Below are positions 7,180-17,834 of a stretch of 39,604 nt of DNA, piece after piece; position 1 is the stretch's first letter; each line of letters starts with the position of its first letter. The stretch spans positions 1-39,604 of the forward strand of contig CALXDF010000032.1 in assembly GCA_944386995.1 (NCBI GenBank). The letters run 5' to 3'. Below the pieces are notes generated by a model. That model saw only the letters and a list, made by a program, of their open reading frames with translations. It did not search any database and was not told the origin of the DNA. The translations under genes were made by a program, and so were the position numbers. The DNA comes from an uncultured Oscillospiraceae bacterium. GTDB taxonomy: Bacteria; Bacillota; Clostridia; Oscillospirales; Oscillospiraceae.

Positions 7180-8565
7180 TTAAATTTTTGCATCTGTACC
7201 CGGGGATTCCAAAGGGTATGTGCCGGTGAAGCACCCGTCGCAGAAGCCGCAGGCAGCATCCGGCGCGATCTGGTGGAGAGCCTCCAGTGGAAGGAAACCC
7301 AGACTGTCAGCCCCAATCAGCGCATTGATTTCCTCTATGGAGAGGTTGGCTGCGATCAGGTGCTCCCGGTCGGGAATATCCGTTCCAAAATAGCAGGGGG
7401 CAATAAATGGGGGAGCGGAGACCCGCAGGTGAACCTCCCTGGCGCCGGCTTCCCGCAGGAGAGAGATAATCTGCCGGGATGTGGTGCCCCGGACGACGGA
7501 GTCATCAATCAGGACAATCCGTTTTCCGGCTACGCAGTTTCTGAGGGCGCCCAGCTTGATCCGCACGGCCTGTTCCCTGCTGCGCTGGTCAGGTGTGATA
7601 AAAGTCCGGCCGATATAGCGATTTTTGACCAGCCCCATCCCATAGGGGATTCCGGAAGCCTCCGCATAGCCCATGGCCGCATCCAGACCGGAGTCCGGAA
7701 CGCCGACAACAACGTCGGCTTCTGCCGGCCGGGTTCTGGCCAGCAGCGCGCCGGCAAGGCGCCGGGCCTCGTGGACGGACTGTCCGCAGATCACAGAATC
7801 CGGACGGGCAAAGTAGATATATTCAAAAATGCACATGTGGCCGGCGGTGTTTTTGCAGTTTTCACGGATGGCGGTGACCGTTCCGTTTTCAACGGTCACA
7901 ATCTCGCCCGGCGCCAATTCGCGTACCAGATCTGCCCCCACTGCGTTCAGCGCACAGCTCTCCGAGGCGAACAGGACCGCGTTGCCCCGGCGGCCCATGC
8001 ACAGCGGCCGGAAGCCCCAGGGATCCCGGGCGGCAATCAGTTTCTGGGGGGACATGACCAGCAGGGAATAGGCACCCCGCAGCCCCTTCATTGCCTGACA
8101 GACCGCATCCTCCACCCGGCCGCAGCGCAGCCGCTCCTGGGCGATGGCGTAAGCGATGAGCTCTGAGTCGGTGGTGGTCTGGAAAATCGCCCCGCGATAT
8201 TCGAAGGCGGTGCGCAGCGCCTTGGTATTCACCAGATTCCCGTTGTGTGCCACTGCCAATGTCCCTTTGACATAGTTGAGTGTCAGGGGCTGGGTATTTT
8301 CCCGCCGGTCGTCGCCTGTGGTGGCATAGCGTACATGTCCAACGGCCATGGTGCCGCCCAGCCGGTCCAGCTGCGCCGGGGTGAATACATCGCCCACCAG
8401 ACCGACGTCCTTGTAAAAAGAGAGTTCCCGGTTATTAATGGCGGCGATGCCGCAGGATTCCTGCCCCCGGTGCTGCAGAGCATACAGCCCGTAATAGACC
8501 GTGCGGGCGCAATCCCCGCCGGGGTCCCAAATTCCGAATAATCCGCATTCCTCGTGAATGGACAA
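7180..8565 (-). CDS. purF: Amidophosphoribosyltransferase (PurF, Fe-S type)
   Basis: 461 residues. It catalyses the first committed step of purine synthesis, making phosphoribosylamine from PRPP with glutamine as ammonia donor. The start is a TTG at 8565: GGAGG sits six to seven bases upstream and the product begins MSIHEECGLFGI. This places the short propeptide and nucleophile Cys7 where the family expects them. Other marks are the glutaminase YALQHRGQESCGIA block, the PRPP-binding loop VLIDDSVVRGTTSRQI and the cysteines in HMCIFEYIYF and CGFCDGCFTGTYP, which bind the 4Fe-4S cluster in Bacillus/clostridial-type PurF. It lies downstream of glutamine synthetase glnN with an 84-bp gap holding a hairpin, so it may share its transcript. 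The enzyme consumes the glutamine made by its neighbours. Confidence 0.95.
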   Translation of the reverse strand: MSIHEECGLFGIWDPGGDCARTVYYGLYALQHRGQESCGIAAINNRELSFYKDVGLVGDVFTPAQLDRLGGTMAVGHVRYATTGDDRRENTQPLTLNYVKGTLAVAHNGNLVNTKALRTAFEYRGAIFQTTTDSELIAYAIAQERLRCGRVEDAVCQAMKGLRGAYSLLVMSPQKLIAARDPWGFRPLCMGRRGNAVLFASESCALNAVGADLVRELAPGEIVTVENGTVTAIRENCKNTAGHMCIFEYIYFARPDSVICGQSVHEARRLAGALLARTRPAEADVVVGVPDSGLDAAMGYAEASGIPYGMGLVKNRYIGRTFITPDQRSREQAVRIKLGALRNCVAGKRIVLIDDSVVRGTTSRQIISLLREAGAREVHLRVSAPPFIAPCYFGTDIPDREHLIAANLSIEEINALIGADSLGFLPLEALHQIAPDAACGFCDGCFTGTYPLESPGTDAKI

Positions 8566-8605
8566 GGCGATTCCTCCAAGAACGTTCAATATACACCGGG
8601 GCGCT

Positions 8606-8642
8606 CCTGCTCCTGCACACTGTGTACAGGTGCAGGAGCAGG
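8606..8642. repeat. Intercistronic hairpin between glnN and purF
   Basis: Perfect 13-bp inverted repeat (8606-8618 with 8630-8642) with an 11-nt loop and no T-run on either side. It may be a processing or stability element, or a weak terminator, lowering purF relative to glnN. Confidence 0.6.
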
Positions 8643-8649
8643 GGGGCCG

Positions 8650-10737
<2,088 letters not shown>

Positions 10738-10826
10738 GACACATGCCTCCTATCTGCAAATTATAAATATTTATTCCAAAACAGATGAATATTTTGTTAG
10801 ACTCCGGGAAAGAGGGAGGGGCACAG

Positions 10827-11123
10827 AAAAAACAAAAAGACCGCAGCTTTGTCCTGATCTTTCAGGACGAATAGCTGCGATCTGCGATGCCACCTGACTT
10901 GTCCCCGGGTTGGGGACCTCTTGACAAGACTCCAACAAGCCTGTGTGAGGTAACGGTCACAACTCGTCTCACTTACTAACGGTTTCCCGCGTTCAGATCA
11001 CAGCTACGGAGTGGTCTTCCCGCGGATTTCTGGCACGGGGGTTCCACCTTCCCCCGCTCACTGGCCCGGAACTTCCGCGGTACTTTTCTCCATCAACGCC
11101 TTTGTTGACTCTTTTCAATTAAC
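10827..11123 (-). promoter_or_regulatory. T-box leader of glnN, specifier probably GAC (Asp)
   Basis: Minus-strand T-box motif AGGTGGCATCGCAG (10882-10895), then a terminator stem (arms within 10842-10848 and 10873-10879, plus an inner stem) followed by a T-rich run. In Stem I, CCGCGGA and TCCGCGG pair above a loop with AGTA on the 5' side and GAA-GAC-CA on the 3' side; GGAG pairs with CTCC below. Taking GAA as the loop-E strand, the specifier is GAC (11014-11016), an Asp codon. The UGGC of the T-box requires discriminator G73, which tRNA-Asp has. An ACC (Thr) reading one base later is possible but tRNA-Thr usually lacks G73. The base after GAC is C rather than the common purine, so the assignment is tentative. 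Confidence 0.85.
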
Positions 11124-11129
11124 AGTAGT

Positions 11130-11159
11130 AGGATAGCACTGAATTCTGCTTGCTGTCAA
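11130..11159 (-). promoter_or_regulatory. Promoter of the glnN T-box leader
   Basis: TTGACA (11154-11159) and TATCCT (11130-11135) on the minus strand with an 18-bp spacer, immediately upstream of Stem I of the T-box. Confidence 0.7.
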
Positions 11160-11224
11160 TGGCGGATTTTGAATAAAATTTCAATGGGGCGGGCAGAGAA
11201 TTTTTGTCGCTGTTTTACGAATCT

Positions 11225-11258
11225 GCGCCGCTCCGCCCTGCCCCGGACGGAGCGGCGC
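11225..11258. repeat. GC-rich hairpin after gltD
   Basis: Perfect 11-bp inverted repeat (11225-11235 with 11248-11258) 15 bp past the gltD stop. No T-run follows directly. It probably ends or stabilises the glnA-gltD transcript before the next promoter. Confidence 0.55.
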
Positions 11259-11272
11259 CCTGACGGGGGGAG

Positions 11273-12679
11273 CTACCCGATGGTCCGCACCAGGTTGGTA
11301 TAGCCATTCAAATAGGCGTCGATCTCCGCCGCTGCATCCCGCCCCTCTGCAATGGCCCACACCACCAGCGATTGCCCCCGGCGCATGTCTCCGGCGGCAA
11401 ATACTTTTTCCACATTGGTGGAGTAGCTGTCCGCTGCGGTGCAGACGGTCTTCTCATGCTCCACGCCGAAAGCGTCGCACACGCCGCGTTCACAGCCGGA
11501 AAAACCGGTGGCGGCAATGAGCAACTGACAGGGCAGCGTGTCGCCGTCCGTGGTAACCACGCCGGTAAGAGCGCCGTCATCTCCGGATCTCAGCGCAGCC
11601 ACCTGGACAGAAAAGCGGCGCGGGTCGGAGCCGGTGACAGCCACTGCCTCCGCATGGGCATAGTCCAGGGGCAGCCTGCCGTCTGCGTCCCAATAGTCTG
11701 ACTCCTGCCGGCGGACCAACTGCCGCACAGAGGAGCAGCCCTGGCGTAGTGCGGTGGCCAGGCAGTCGCTGGCGGTGTCACCGGTGCCGACGATTACCAC
11801 GTCCAGTCCGGCAGCAGATGGGACGGCGGGATCTGCCTTTCCAAACTGTGCCCGCTCCACGGCAGATTTCAGATACTCCGTGCCATAGTATACGCCGGTG
11901 ACGCCGGCGGTGTCTATTCCCAAAGGGCGGGGCTCGCCCGCGCCGCAGCAGAGAAGGATGGCATCATAATCCCGCAGCAGGCGCTTGGCAATGGCCTCCG
12001 CCGCCGCATCCACACCGCAGACAAAAGTAACACCCTCGTCTGTCATCAGGTCGATCCGCCGCTGGACAACCGTCTTGGGCAGCTTCATGTTGGGAATGCC
12101 ATAGGTCAAAAGTCCGCCGGGCCGCGGCTCCCGTTCAATCACCGTTACCATGTGCCCCCGGCGGTTCAGCTGATCCGCCGCCGCCAGGCCGGCGGGGCCG
12201 GACCCCACCACACACACCTTTTTCCCGGACCACTGTGGCGGACGCCGCCGCCGGACCTTTCCGGCGGCAAATGCCCCCTCGATCACGCTCAGCTCGTTTT
12301 CCCGGATGGTGACCGGGTCCCCATAGATCCCGCAGATACAGGCCCGCTCGCAGGGCGCGGGGCAGACCCGGCCGGTGAATTCCGGAAAATTGTTCGCTTT
12401 CAGCAGTCGGCTGAGGGCGTGGCTCAAGTTGCCGGAGAGGATCATATCGTTCCACTCCGGGATCAGGTTGTGGAGGGGGCAGCCGAAATCCCGGCCCTCA
12501 TAGATCATGCCGGCCTGACAGTACGGCACACCGCAGTTCATGCAGCGCCCGCCCTGCCAGCGGCGGTCATCCTCCGGAAGGGGGAGATGGATTTCCTCCC
12601 AATCCCGAACCCGCTCCGCCGGGGCGCGCTGCGGATCCTCCTGCCGGACATACTCCAAAAAGCCAGTGGGTTTTCCCAT
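11273..12679 (-). CDS. gltD: Glutamate synthase, small (NADPH, Fe-S, FAD) subunit
   Basis: 468 residues. GGAGG precedes the ATG at 12679, 16 bp after the gltB stop, so translation is probably coupled. The protein passes electrons from NAD(P)H to the large subunit for reductive transfer of the glutamine amide to 2-oxoglutarate. Two cysteine clusters for 4Fe-4S centres lie near the N-terminus (CMNCGVPYCQAG and CPAPCERACICG). The FAD-binding Rossmann motif is VVGSGPAGLAAADQL and the NADPH motif VIVGTGDTASDCLA. Length and order of domains are normal for GltD. A longer in-frame extension upstream overlaps gltB and is not needed. Confidence 0.95.
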   Translation of the reverse strand: MGKPTGFLEYVRQEDPQRAPAERVRDWEEIHLPLPEDDRRWQGGRCMNCGVPYCQAGMIYEGRDFGCPLHNLIPEWNDMILSGNLSHALSRLLKANNFPEFTGRVCPAPCERACICGIYGDPVTIRENELSVIEGAFAAGKVRRRRPPQWSGKKVCVVGSGPAGLAAADQLNRRGHMVTVIEREPRPGGLLTYGIPNMKLPKTVVQRRIDLMTDEGVTFVCGVDAAAEAIAKRLLRDYDAILLCCGAGEPRPLGIDTAGVTGVYYGTEYLKSAVERAQFGKADPAVPSAAGLDVVIVGTGDTASDCLATALRQGCSSVRQLVRRQESDYWDADGRLPLDYAHAEAVAVTGSDPRRFSVQVAALRSGDDGALTGVVTTDGDTLPCQLLIAATGFSGCERGVCDAFGVEHEKTVCTAADSYSTNVEKVFAAGDMRRGQSLVVWAIAEGRDAAAEIDAYLNGYTNLVRTIG

Positions 12680-12695
12680 ACAGCACGGCCTCCTT

Positions 12696-15600
12696 TCAAA
12701 CTCTGGTGTTGGCGTAGAACGCTTCGATCTCCGCCTGTTCCCGGGACATGCCTTTCTCCTGGTATTGGGCGATGGAACGGAGCATCCGGTCATAGTCTCT
12801 GGGCATAACTTTTTTGAAACAGGGGATGTAGGAGTGGAATGCCGCAAGAATCTTTTTTCCCCGGGGAGAGCCGGTAGCGTCCACATGGGCCTGGATGAGG
12901 CTGCGGAGTTCCGCAATGTCATAGGCGTCCGTCAGAGTGTCGGTGATGACCTGATCCTTGTTGAGACGCATATAGAGATCGTGACGTTCATCCAGCACGT
13001 AGGCAATGCCACCGGACATGCCGGCTGCAAAGTTTTTCCCTGTGGGGCCCAGGATGACCACCCGGCCGCCGGTCATGTACTCGCAGCCGTGATCCCCCAC
13101 GCCCTCCACCACGGCAGTGGCACCGGAGTTGCGGACGCAAAACCGCTCGCCGGCTATTCCGTTGATATACGCCTGGCCGGAGGTGGCGCCATATAGGGCC
13201 ACATTGCCTGCAATGATGTTCTCGCCCGGATCAAAGGTGCTGCCTTTGGGCGGATAGAGAATCAATTTCCCGCCGGACAGGCCCTTGCCGAGACCGTCAT
13301 TGCAGTCTCCCTCCAGCTCCAGGGTCAACCCCTTGGGAATAAAAGCGCCGAAGGACTGTCCGCCGCCGCCGTGACAGGTGATGACATAGCTGTCATCAGG
13401 CAGGGAGCTGCCGCACTGCCGGGTGATCTCAGAGCCAAACCGCGTACCGAATGTGCGGTCGGTAGAGGACACCGCCAGGTCCAGCCTGCCGCTGCGCTTT
13501 CCCTTGAGTGTTTTGCCCAGCTTCCCCAGCAGGACGCTCTCGTCCAGCGTCCGCTCCAGATGGAAATCGTAGGCGGCCGCGGGGTCAAAATGTACCCGCT
13601 GGCCCCCCTGGGGGTTCTCCAGAATTCCGCGCAGATTCAGTGTCTCTGCCCGGTGGGTTACCAGCTTTTTGCGGACCTGCAGCAGGTCGCTGCGGCCGAC
13701 CAGTTCGTCCACTGTGCGGATTCCAAGGCGTGCCATGTACTCCCGCAGCTCCTGAGCGACGAACATCATGAAATTGATGACATATTCCGGCTTGCCGGAG
13801 AATCGGGCGCGGAGTTTCGGGTTCTGGGTGGCAATGCCCGCCGGGCAGGTGTCCAGATTGCACACCCGCATCATGCAGCAGCCCATAGCTACCAGGGGAG
13901 CAGTGGCAAAGCCGAACTCCTCCGCACCCAGCATGCAGGCAATGGCCACATCGCGGCCGGTCATCAGCTTGCCGTCCGCTTCAATCACCACCTGCCGGCG
14001 CAGACCGTTTTGAATCAGTGCCTGGTGCGCCTCTGCAACACCCAGCTCCCATGGCAGACCCGCCCCGTAGATGGAGCTGCGGGGCGCGGCACCCGTGCCT
14101 CCGTCATGACCGGAGATCAGCACCACCTGGGCTCCGGCCTTGGCTACGCCTGCAGCGATGGTTCCGACACCGCATTCGCTGACCAATTTCACGCTGATGC
14201 GGGCGCGGGAGTTTGCGTTTTTCAGATCATAGATCAGTTGAGCCAGGTCCTCAATGGAATAGATATCATGATGGGGCGGCGGGGAGATCAGAGAGACGCC
14301 CGGAGTGGAGCAGCGGGTCTGGGCGATCCATGGATAGACCTTCTTTCCGGGCAGATGCCCGCCCTCTCCCGGCTTTGCCCCCTGGGCCATTTTGATTTGA
14401 ATCTCCTGGGCGCTGGTGAGGTATTCGCTGGTAACGCCGAACCGGCCGGAGGCCACCTGTTTGATGGCGGAGCACCGCTCGTCGTGCAGCCGCTCGGAGG
14501 CCTCGCCGCCCTCGCCGGAGTTGGACTTTCCGCCAATGCGGTTCATGGCGATGGCCAGGCACTCGTGAGCCTCCTGGGAGATAGAGCCGTAGCTCATGGC
14601 ACCGGTTTTGAAACGCCGGACAATGGCTTCCGCCGGCTCCACCTCTTCGATGGGGATCCCGCCATCCGGAGCAAACTGGAATTCCAGCAGTCCCCTGAGC
14701 GTGTGAGGCTTCGCCGGTTCGTCCACCAGAGCAGTGTATGCTTTGAAAGCGGAATAATCTCCCTCGCGGGCAGCCTTCTGCAGCAACAGAATGGTCCTGG
14801 GGTTATACATGTGGTCCTCTTTGTCCGGACCGGAGCGCAGCTTGTGGATCCCGGTGGAATCCAGCGTGGCGTCGTAGCCCAGCCCCAGCGGGTCAAAGGC
14901 CTGGTTGTGGTTCCACTCCACGCCCTCGCCGATTTCCTCCAGGCCGATCCCCTCCACACGGCTGACGGTATTGGTGAAGTACCGGTCAATCACTGCCCGG
15001 TTGATGCCGACGCATTCGAAAATCTGCGCAGACTGATAGGATTGGATGGTGGAAATCCCCATTTTGGAGGCGATCTTCACGATGCCGCGGAGAATGGCGC
15101 TGTTATAGTCGTTGACTGCGGCAGTAGGGTCCTTGTCCAGCAATCCCAGAGTTACCAGTTCTTCTACGCACTCCTGTGCCAGATAGGGGTTGATGGCCTG
15201 TGCGCCATAGCCCAAAAGCGTGGAGAAGTGGTGGACGTCCCGGGGTTCGGCGCTCTCCAGAATCATGGAGAGCGCGGTGCGCTTCTTGGTGCGGATCAGG
15301 TGCTGCTCCAGTGCGCTGACCGCCAGAAGGGAGGGAATTGCCACATGGTTCTCATCCACGCCCCGGTCGGAGAGGATCAGAATATTGGCACCGTCCTTAT
15401 AGGCCCGGTCCACCGAAACGAACAAGTGCTCCAATGCGTTTTCCAGGGGAGAACCCTTATAGTAGAGCAGGGAAATGGTCTCCACATGGAAGCCCGGCCG
15501 ATCCATGTAGCGGATCTTCATCAGGTCCAGGGAGGTGAGGATGGGGTTGTGAATCTGGAGGACTGTGCAGTTTTCCGCCCGTTCCTCCAGCAGGTTTCCG

Positions 15601-17225
15601 TTGGCCCCCGCATAGACGGTGGTATCCGTCACGATCTCCTCCCGGATGGCGTCCATAGGCGGATTGGTCACCTGGGCAAAGAGCTGTTTGAAATAGCTGA
15701 AGAGGGGCTGGTGGTTTTCAGACAGCACCGCCAGGGGCGTGTCCACCCCCATGGCAGCGGTGGGTTCCCCGCCGTCCCGGGCCATGGGCAAAATAGAATC
15801 TTTAACCTCCTCATAGGTGTAGCCGAAAGCCTTGTACAGCCGGTCCCGCCACACCTGCGGGGTGTGTTCCACCTGACGGTTGGGGATAGGCAGATCCCGC
15901 AGATAGACCAGGTGGGCATCCAGCCATTCGCCGTAGGGCTGCTTGCTGGCATACTGCATTTTCACCTCGTCATCATTAACCAGCCGTCCGGCCTTCAGAT
16001 CCGCCAGCAGCATCTTGCCGGGCTGCAGACGGGATTTTTTTACAATCTTTTCCGGCGGGATCTCCAGCACACCCACCTCGGAGGACAGGATCAGCATGTG
16101 ATCTGTGGTGAGATACCAGCGGCAAGGCCGCAGGCCGTTGCGGTCCAGCACTGCGCCCACAACATCCCCGTCAGAAAATACAATGGCCGCCGGACCGTCC
16201 CAAGGCTCCATCATGGTGGCCCAGTAGTGGTAGAAGTCCCGCTTTTCCCGCCCCATCTGCCGGTCGTTGGCCCAAGGTTCGGGAATGCACATCATCACCG
16301 CCTGAGGCAGAGGGATACCGCTCATCATCAGGAATTCCAGAGTGTTGTCCAGCATGGCCGAGTCGGAGCCGTTCTGGTCCACTACCGGCAGGATTTTATC
16401 CATGTCTGCCTCCAGAACGGTCGAATGCATGGTCTCCTCCCGGGCCATCATGCGGTCTACATTGCCCCGGATGGTGTTGATCTCCCCGTTATGGAGGATA
16501 TAACGGTTGGGATGGGCCCGCTGCCAGGTGGGATTGGTGTTGGTGGAAAAACGGGAGTGGACCAGGGCGATGGCACTCTGGCAGTCCTCGTCCATCAGAT
16601 CGGAGTAGAACCGCCGCAGCTGCCCCACCAGGAACATCCCCTTGTATACGATGGTCCGGCTGGAGAAGGAACAGATATAGGTGTTGATATTAGACTGCTC
16701 GAACACTCGGCGGGCTACATACAGCTTCCGGTCAAAATCCAGCCCCTGGGCGCAGTCCGCCGGACGGGCCACAAAGCACTGAGAGATGTGCGGCATGCAC
16801 TCCCGCGCCTTCTTCCCCAACACCTCTGGATGGATGGGAACATCCCGCCAGCCAAGAAACGCCATACCCTCCTTGGCCACAATGATTTCCATCATTTTTT
16901 TGGCTTGAGCGCGCTTGAGCGTGTCCGCAGGGAAAAAGAACATCCCAACGCCGTAGTCCCGGGGGGCACCCAGAGTGATTCCCTCCGCTGCCGCCGCTTT
17001 TGCCAGCAGTTTATGGGGGATCTGGATCATCAAGCCAACGCCGTCGCCTGTTTCGCCGGAGGCATCTTTCCCGGCCCGGTGCTCCAGCTTTTCCACGATT
17101 TTCAGCGCCTGGTCCACCGCGGCGTGGGTAGCGGCGCCGCTCAAATCCACTACGGCCCCGATGCCGCAGGCGTCGTGCTCCAGAGCCGGATCAAACAAGC
17201 AAGTCGGTTTTTGTCTTGGTCCCAT
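12696..17225 (-). CDS. gltB: Glutamate synthase, large subunit
   Basis: 1509 residues, the standard length. The enzyme converts glutamine plus 2-oxoglutarate to two glutamates. The N-terminal glutamine amidotransferase domain has its nucleophile at Cys20 in EHDACGIGAVVDL; the first 19 residues are the usual propeptide. The central and FMN domains contain NSGEGGEASERLHD, KPGEGGHLPGKKVYPWIA and HDGGTGAAPRSSI. The 3Fe-4S cluster site is CMMRVCNLDTCPAG (CX5CX4C). A C-terminal GXGXG beta-helix domain follows (GDCNDGLGKGLSGGKLI). The gene lies 41 bp after nitR and is presumably cotranscribed with glnA, nitR and gltD. The ribosome-binding site (AGAGGGGG) is modest. Confidence 0.97.
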   Translation of the reverse strand: MGPRQKPTCLFDPALEHDACGIGAVVDLSGAATHAAVDQALKIVEKLEHRAGKDASGETGDGVGLMIQIPHKLLAKAAAAEGITLGAPRDYGVGMFFFPADTLKRAQAKKMMEIIVAKEGMAFLGWRDVPIHPEVLGKKARECMPHISQCFVARPADCAQGLDFDRKLYVARRVFEQSNINTYICSFSSRTIVYKGMFLVGQLRRFYSDLMDEDCQSAIALVHSRFSTNTNPTWQRAHPNRYILHNGEINTIRGNVDRMMAREETMHSTVLEADMDKILPVVDQNGSDSAMLDNTLEFLMMSGIPLPQAVMMCIPEPWANDRQMGREKRDFYHYWATMMEPWDGPAAIVFSDGDVVGAVLDRNGLRPCRWYLTTDHMLILSSEVGVLEIPPEKIVKKSRLQPGKMLLADLKAGRLVNDDEVKMQYASKQPYGEWLDAHLVYLRDLPIPNRQVEHTPQVWRDRLYKAFGYTYEEVKDSILPMARDGGEPTAAMGVDTPLAVLSENHQPLFSYFKQLFAQVTNPPMDAIREEIVTDTTVYAGANGNLLEERAENCTVLQIHNPILTSLDLMKIRYMDRPGFHVETISLLYYKGSPLENALEHLFVSVDRAYKDGANILILSDRGVDENHVAIPSLLAVSALEQHLIRTKKRTALSMILESAEPRDVHHFSTLLGYGAQAINPYLAQECVEELVTLGLLDKDPTAAVNDYNSAILRGIVKIASKMGISTIQSYQSAQIFECVGINRAVIDRYFTNTVSRVEGIGLEEIGEGVEWNHNQAFDPLGLGYDATLDSTGIHKLRSGPDKEDHMYNPRTILLLQKAAREGDYSAFKAYTALVDEPAKPHTLRGLLEFQFAPDGGIPIEEVEPAEAIVRRFKTGAMSYGSISQEAHECLAIAMNRIGGKSNSGEGGEASERLHDERCSAIKQVASGRFGVTSEYLTSAQEIQIKMAQGAKPGEGGHLPGKKVYPWIAQTRCSTPGVSLISPPPHHDIYSIEDLAQLIYDLKNANSRARISVKLVSECGVGTIAAGVAKAGAQVVLISGHDGGTGAAPRSSIYGAGLPWELGVAEAHQALIQNGLRRQVVIEADGKLMTGRDVAIACMLGAEEFGFATAPLVAMGCCMMRVCNLDTCPAGIATQNPKLRARFSGKPEYVINFMMFVAQELREYMARLGIRTVDELVGRSDLLQVRKKLVTHRAETLNLRGILENPQGGQRVHFDPAAAYDFHLERTLDESVLLGKLGKTLKGKRSGRLDLAVSSTDRTFGTRFGSEITRQCGSSLPDDSYVITCHGGGGQSFGAFIPKGLTLELEGDCNDGLGKGLSGGKLILYPPKGSTFDPGENIIAGNVALYGATSGQAYINGIAGERFCVRNSGATAVVEGVGDHGCEYMTGGRVVILGPTGKNFAAGMSGGIAYVLDERHDLYMRLNKDQVITDTLTDAYDIAELRSLIQAHVDATGSPRGKKILAAFHSYIPCFKKVMPRDYDRMLRSIAQYQEKGMSREQAEIEAFYANTRV

Positions 17226-17266
17226 TGTTGGGCCCCCTCTCTTTTCCTTTTCCAGATTGCGGGCGG

Positions 17267-17806
17267 TCAGCCGGTGTACCGCTCCAGAAACAGCCGGGCG
17301 GTTTCTGTCAGCTTCAGCCCCGCGTCCATGCTGTACTTCTGAAGGAAGCGATGGGCCTCGGCTTCACTCATGCGGTTGACTTCCATCAGCACTTCCTTCG
17401 CCCGGCGGATCAACTGGCGGTCCTCTTCGCTGCGCTGGGGCGGCGGTGATTGGGAGCGCCAGGGTTCCCGCCGGCAGAGCGTCTCCAGGGAGGCGAAGAA
17501 TTCCGCCCTGGAAGCGGGGAGCGGCAATTTGATTAGATTTTCCCCCTCGCAGAAGTCCAGCCGGGCGGCAGAGGCCAGCACCAGCAGCTCTGCCCGGTTT
17601 CCCAGTCTGGCCGCCAGTTCGCTGGCCGTCATGTCGCGGAATTGGAAGCCGCAGATTACTGCGGCGTGTCCCAGATTCCGAACCGTCCGGATCACTTCGC
17701 CGCCGCTGGTGCACCTGGCAGCGCACGGAAAGCCGCCGCTTTCCAGCAGACGCAGAACACGGCGCCGGGGCTCCTCGGTGGGAAAGGCCACTACGATCTG
17801 CTCCAT
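17267..17806 (-). CDS. nitR: ANTAR-domain RNA-binding antiterminator (NitR-like)
   Basis: 179 residues. The C-terminal third is a clear ANTAR domain (RRAKEVLMEVNRMSEAEAHR followed by FLQKYSMDAGLKLTETARLFL), which binds paired RNA hairpins and prevents termination. The N-terminal part has receiver-like beta/alpha alternation (IVVAFPTEEPRRRVLRLLES). Where the phosphoacceptor Asp should be it reads AVICGFQFRDM, so it cannot be phosphorylated in the usual way. This matches the NitR protein described between glnA and the glutamate synthase genes in solventogenic clostridia. The gene sits 28 bp after glnA and 41 bp before gltB. A terminator in the glnA leader is its most likely target; how it senses nitrogen is not visible. 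Confidence 0.88.
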   Translation of the reverse strand: MEQIVVAFPTEEPRRRVLRLLESGGFPCAARCTSGGEVIRTVRNLGHAAVICGFQFRDMTASELAARLGNRAELLVLASAARLDFCEGENLIKLPLPASRAEFFASLETLCRREPWRSQSPPPQRSEEDRQLIRRAKEVLMEVNRMSEAEAHRFLQKYSMDAGLKLTETARLFLERYTG

Positions 17807-17834
17807 GCGCGCTTCCCCCTCTTCCGTCTGTCAG

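Noticed and set aside
10757..10790. Second promoter for glnN after the T-box terminator
   Set aside because: There is a TATAAT-like box in an A/T-rich patch, but no acceptable -35 at 16-18 bp.
11013..11015. ACC (Thr) as specifier of the glnN T-box
   Set aside because: It needs GAAG instead of GAA as the loop-E strand, and tRNA-Thr normally lacks the G73 that the UGGC T-box requires. GAC fits both better.
13371..17342. 1323-codon open frame antisense to gltB
   Set aside because: Same cause: absence of stops opposite a GC-rich conserved gene. gltB is unmistakable on the minus strand.
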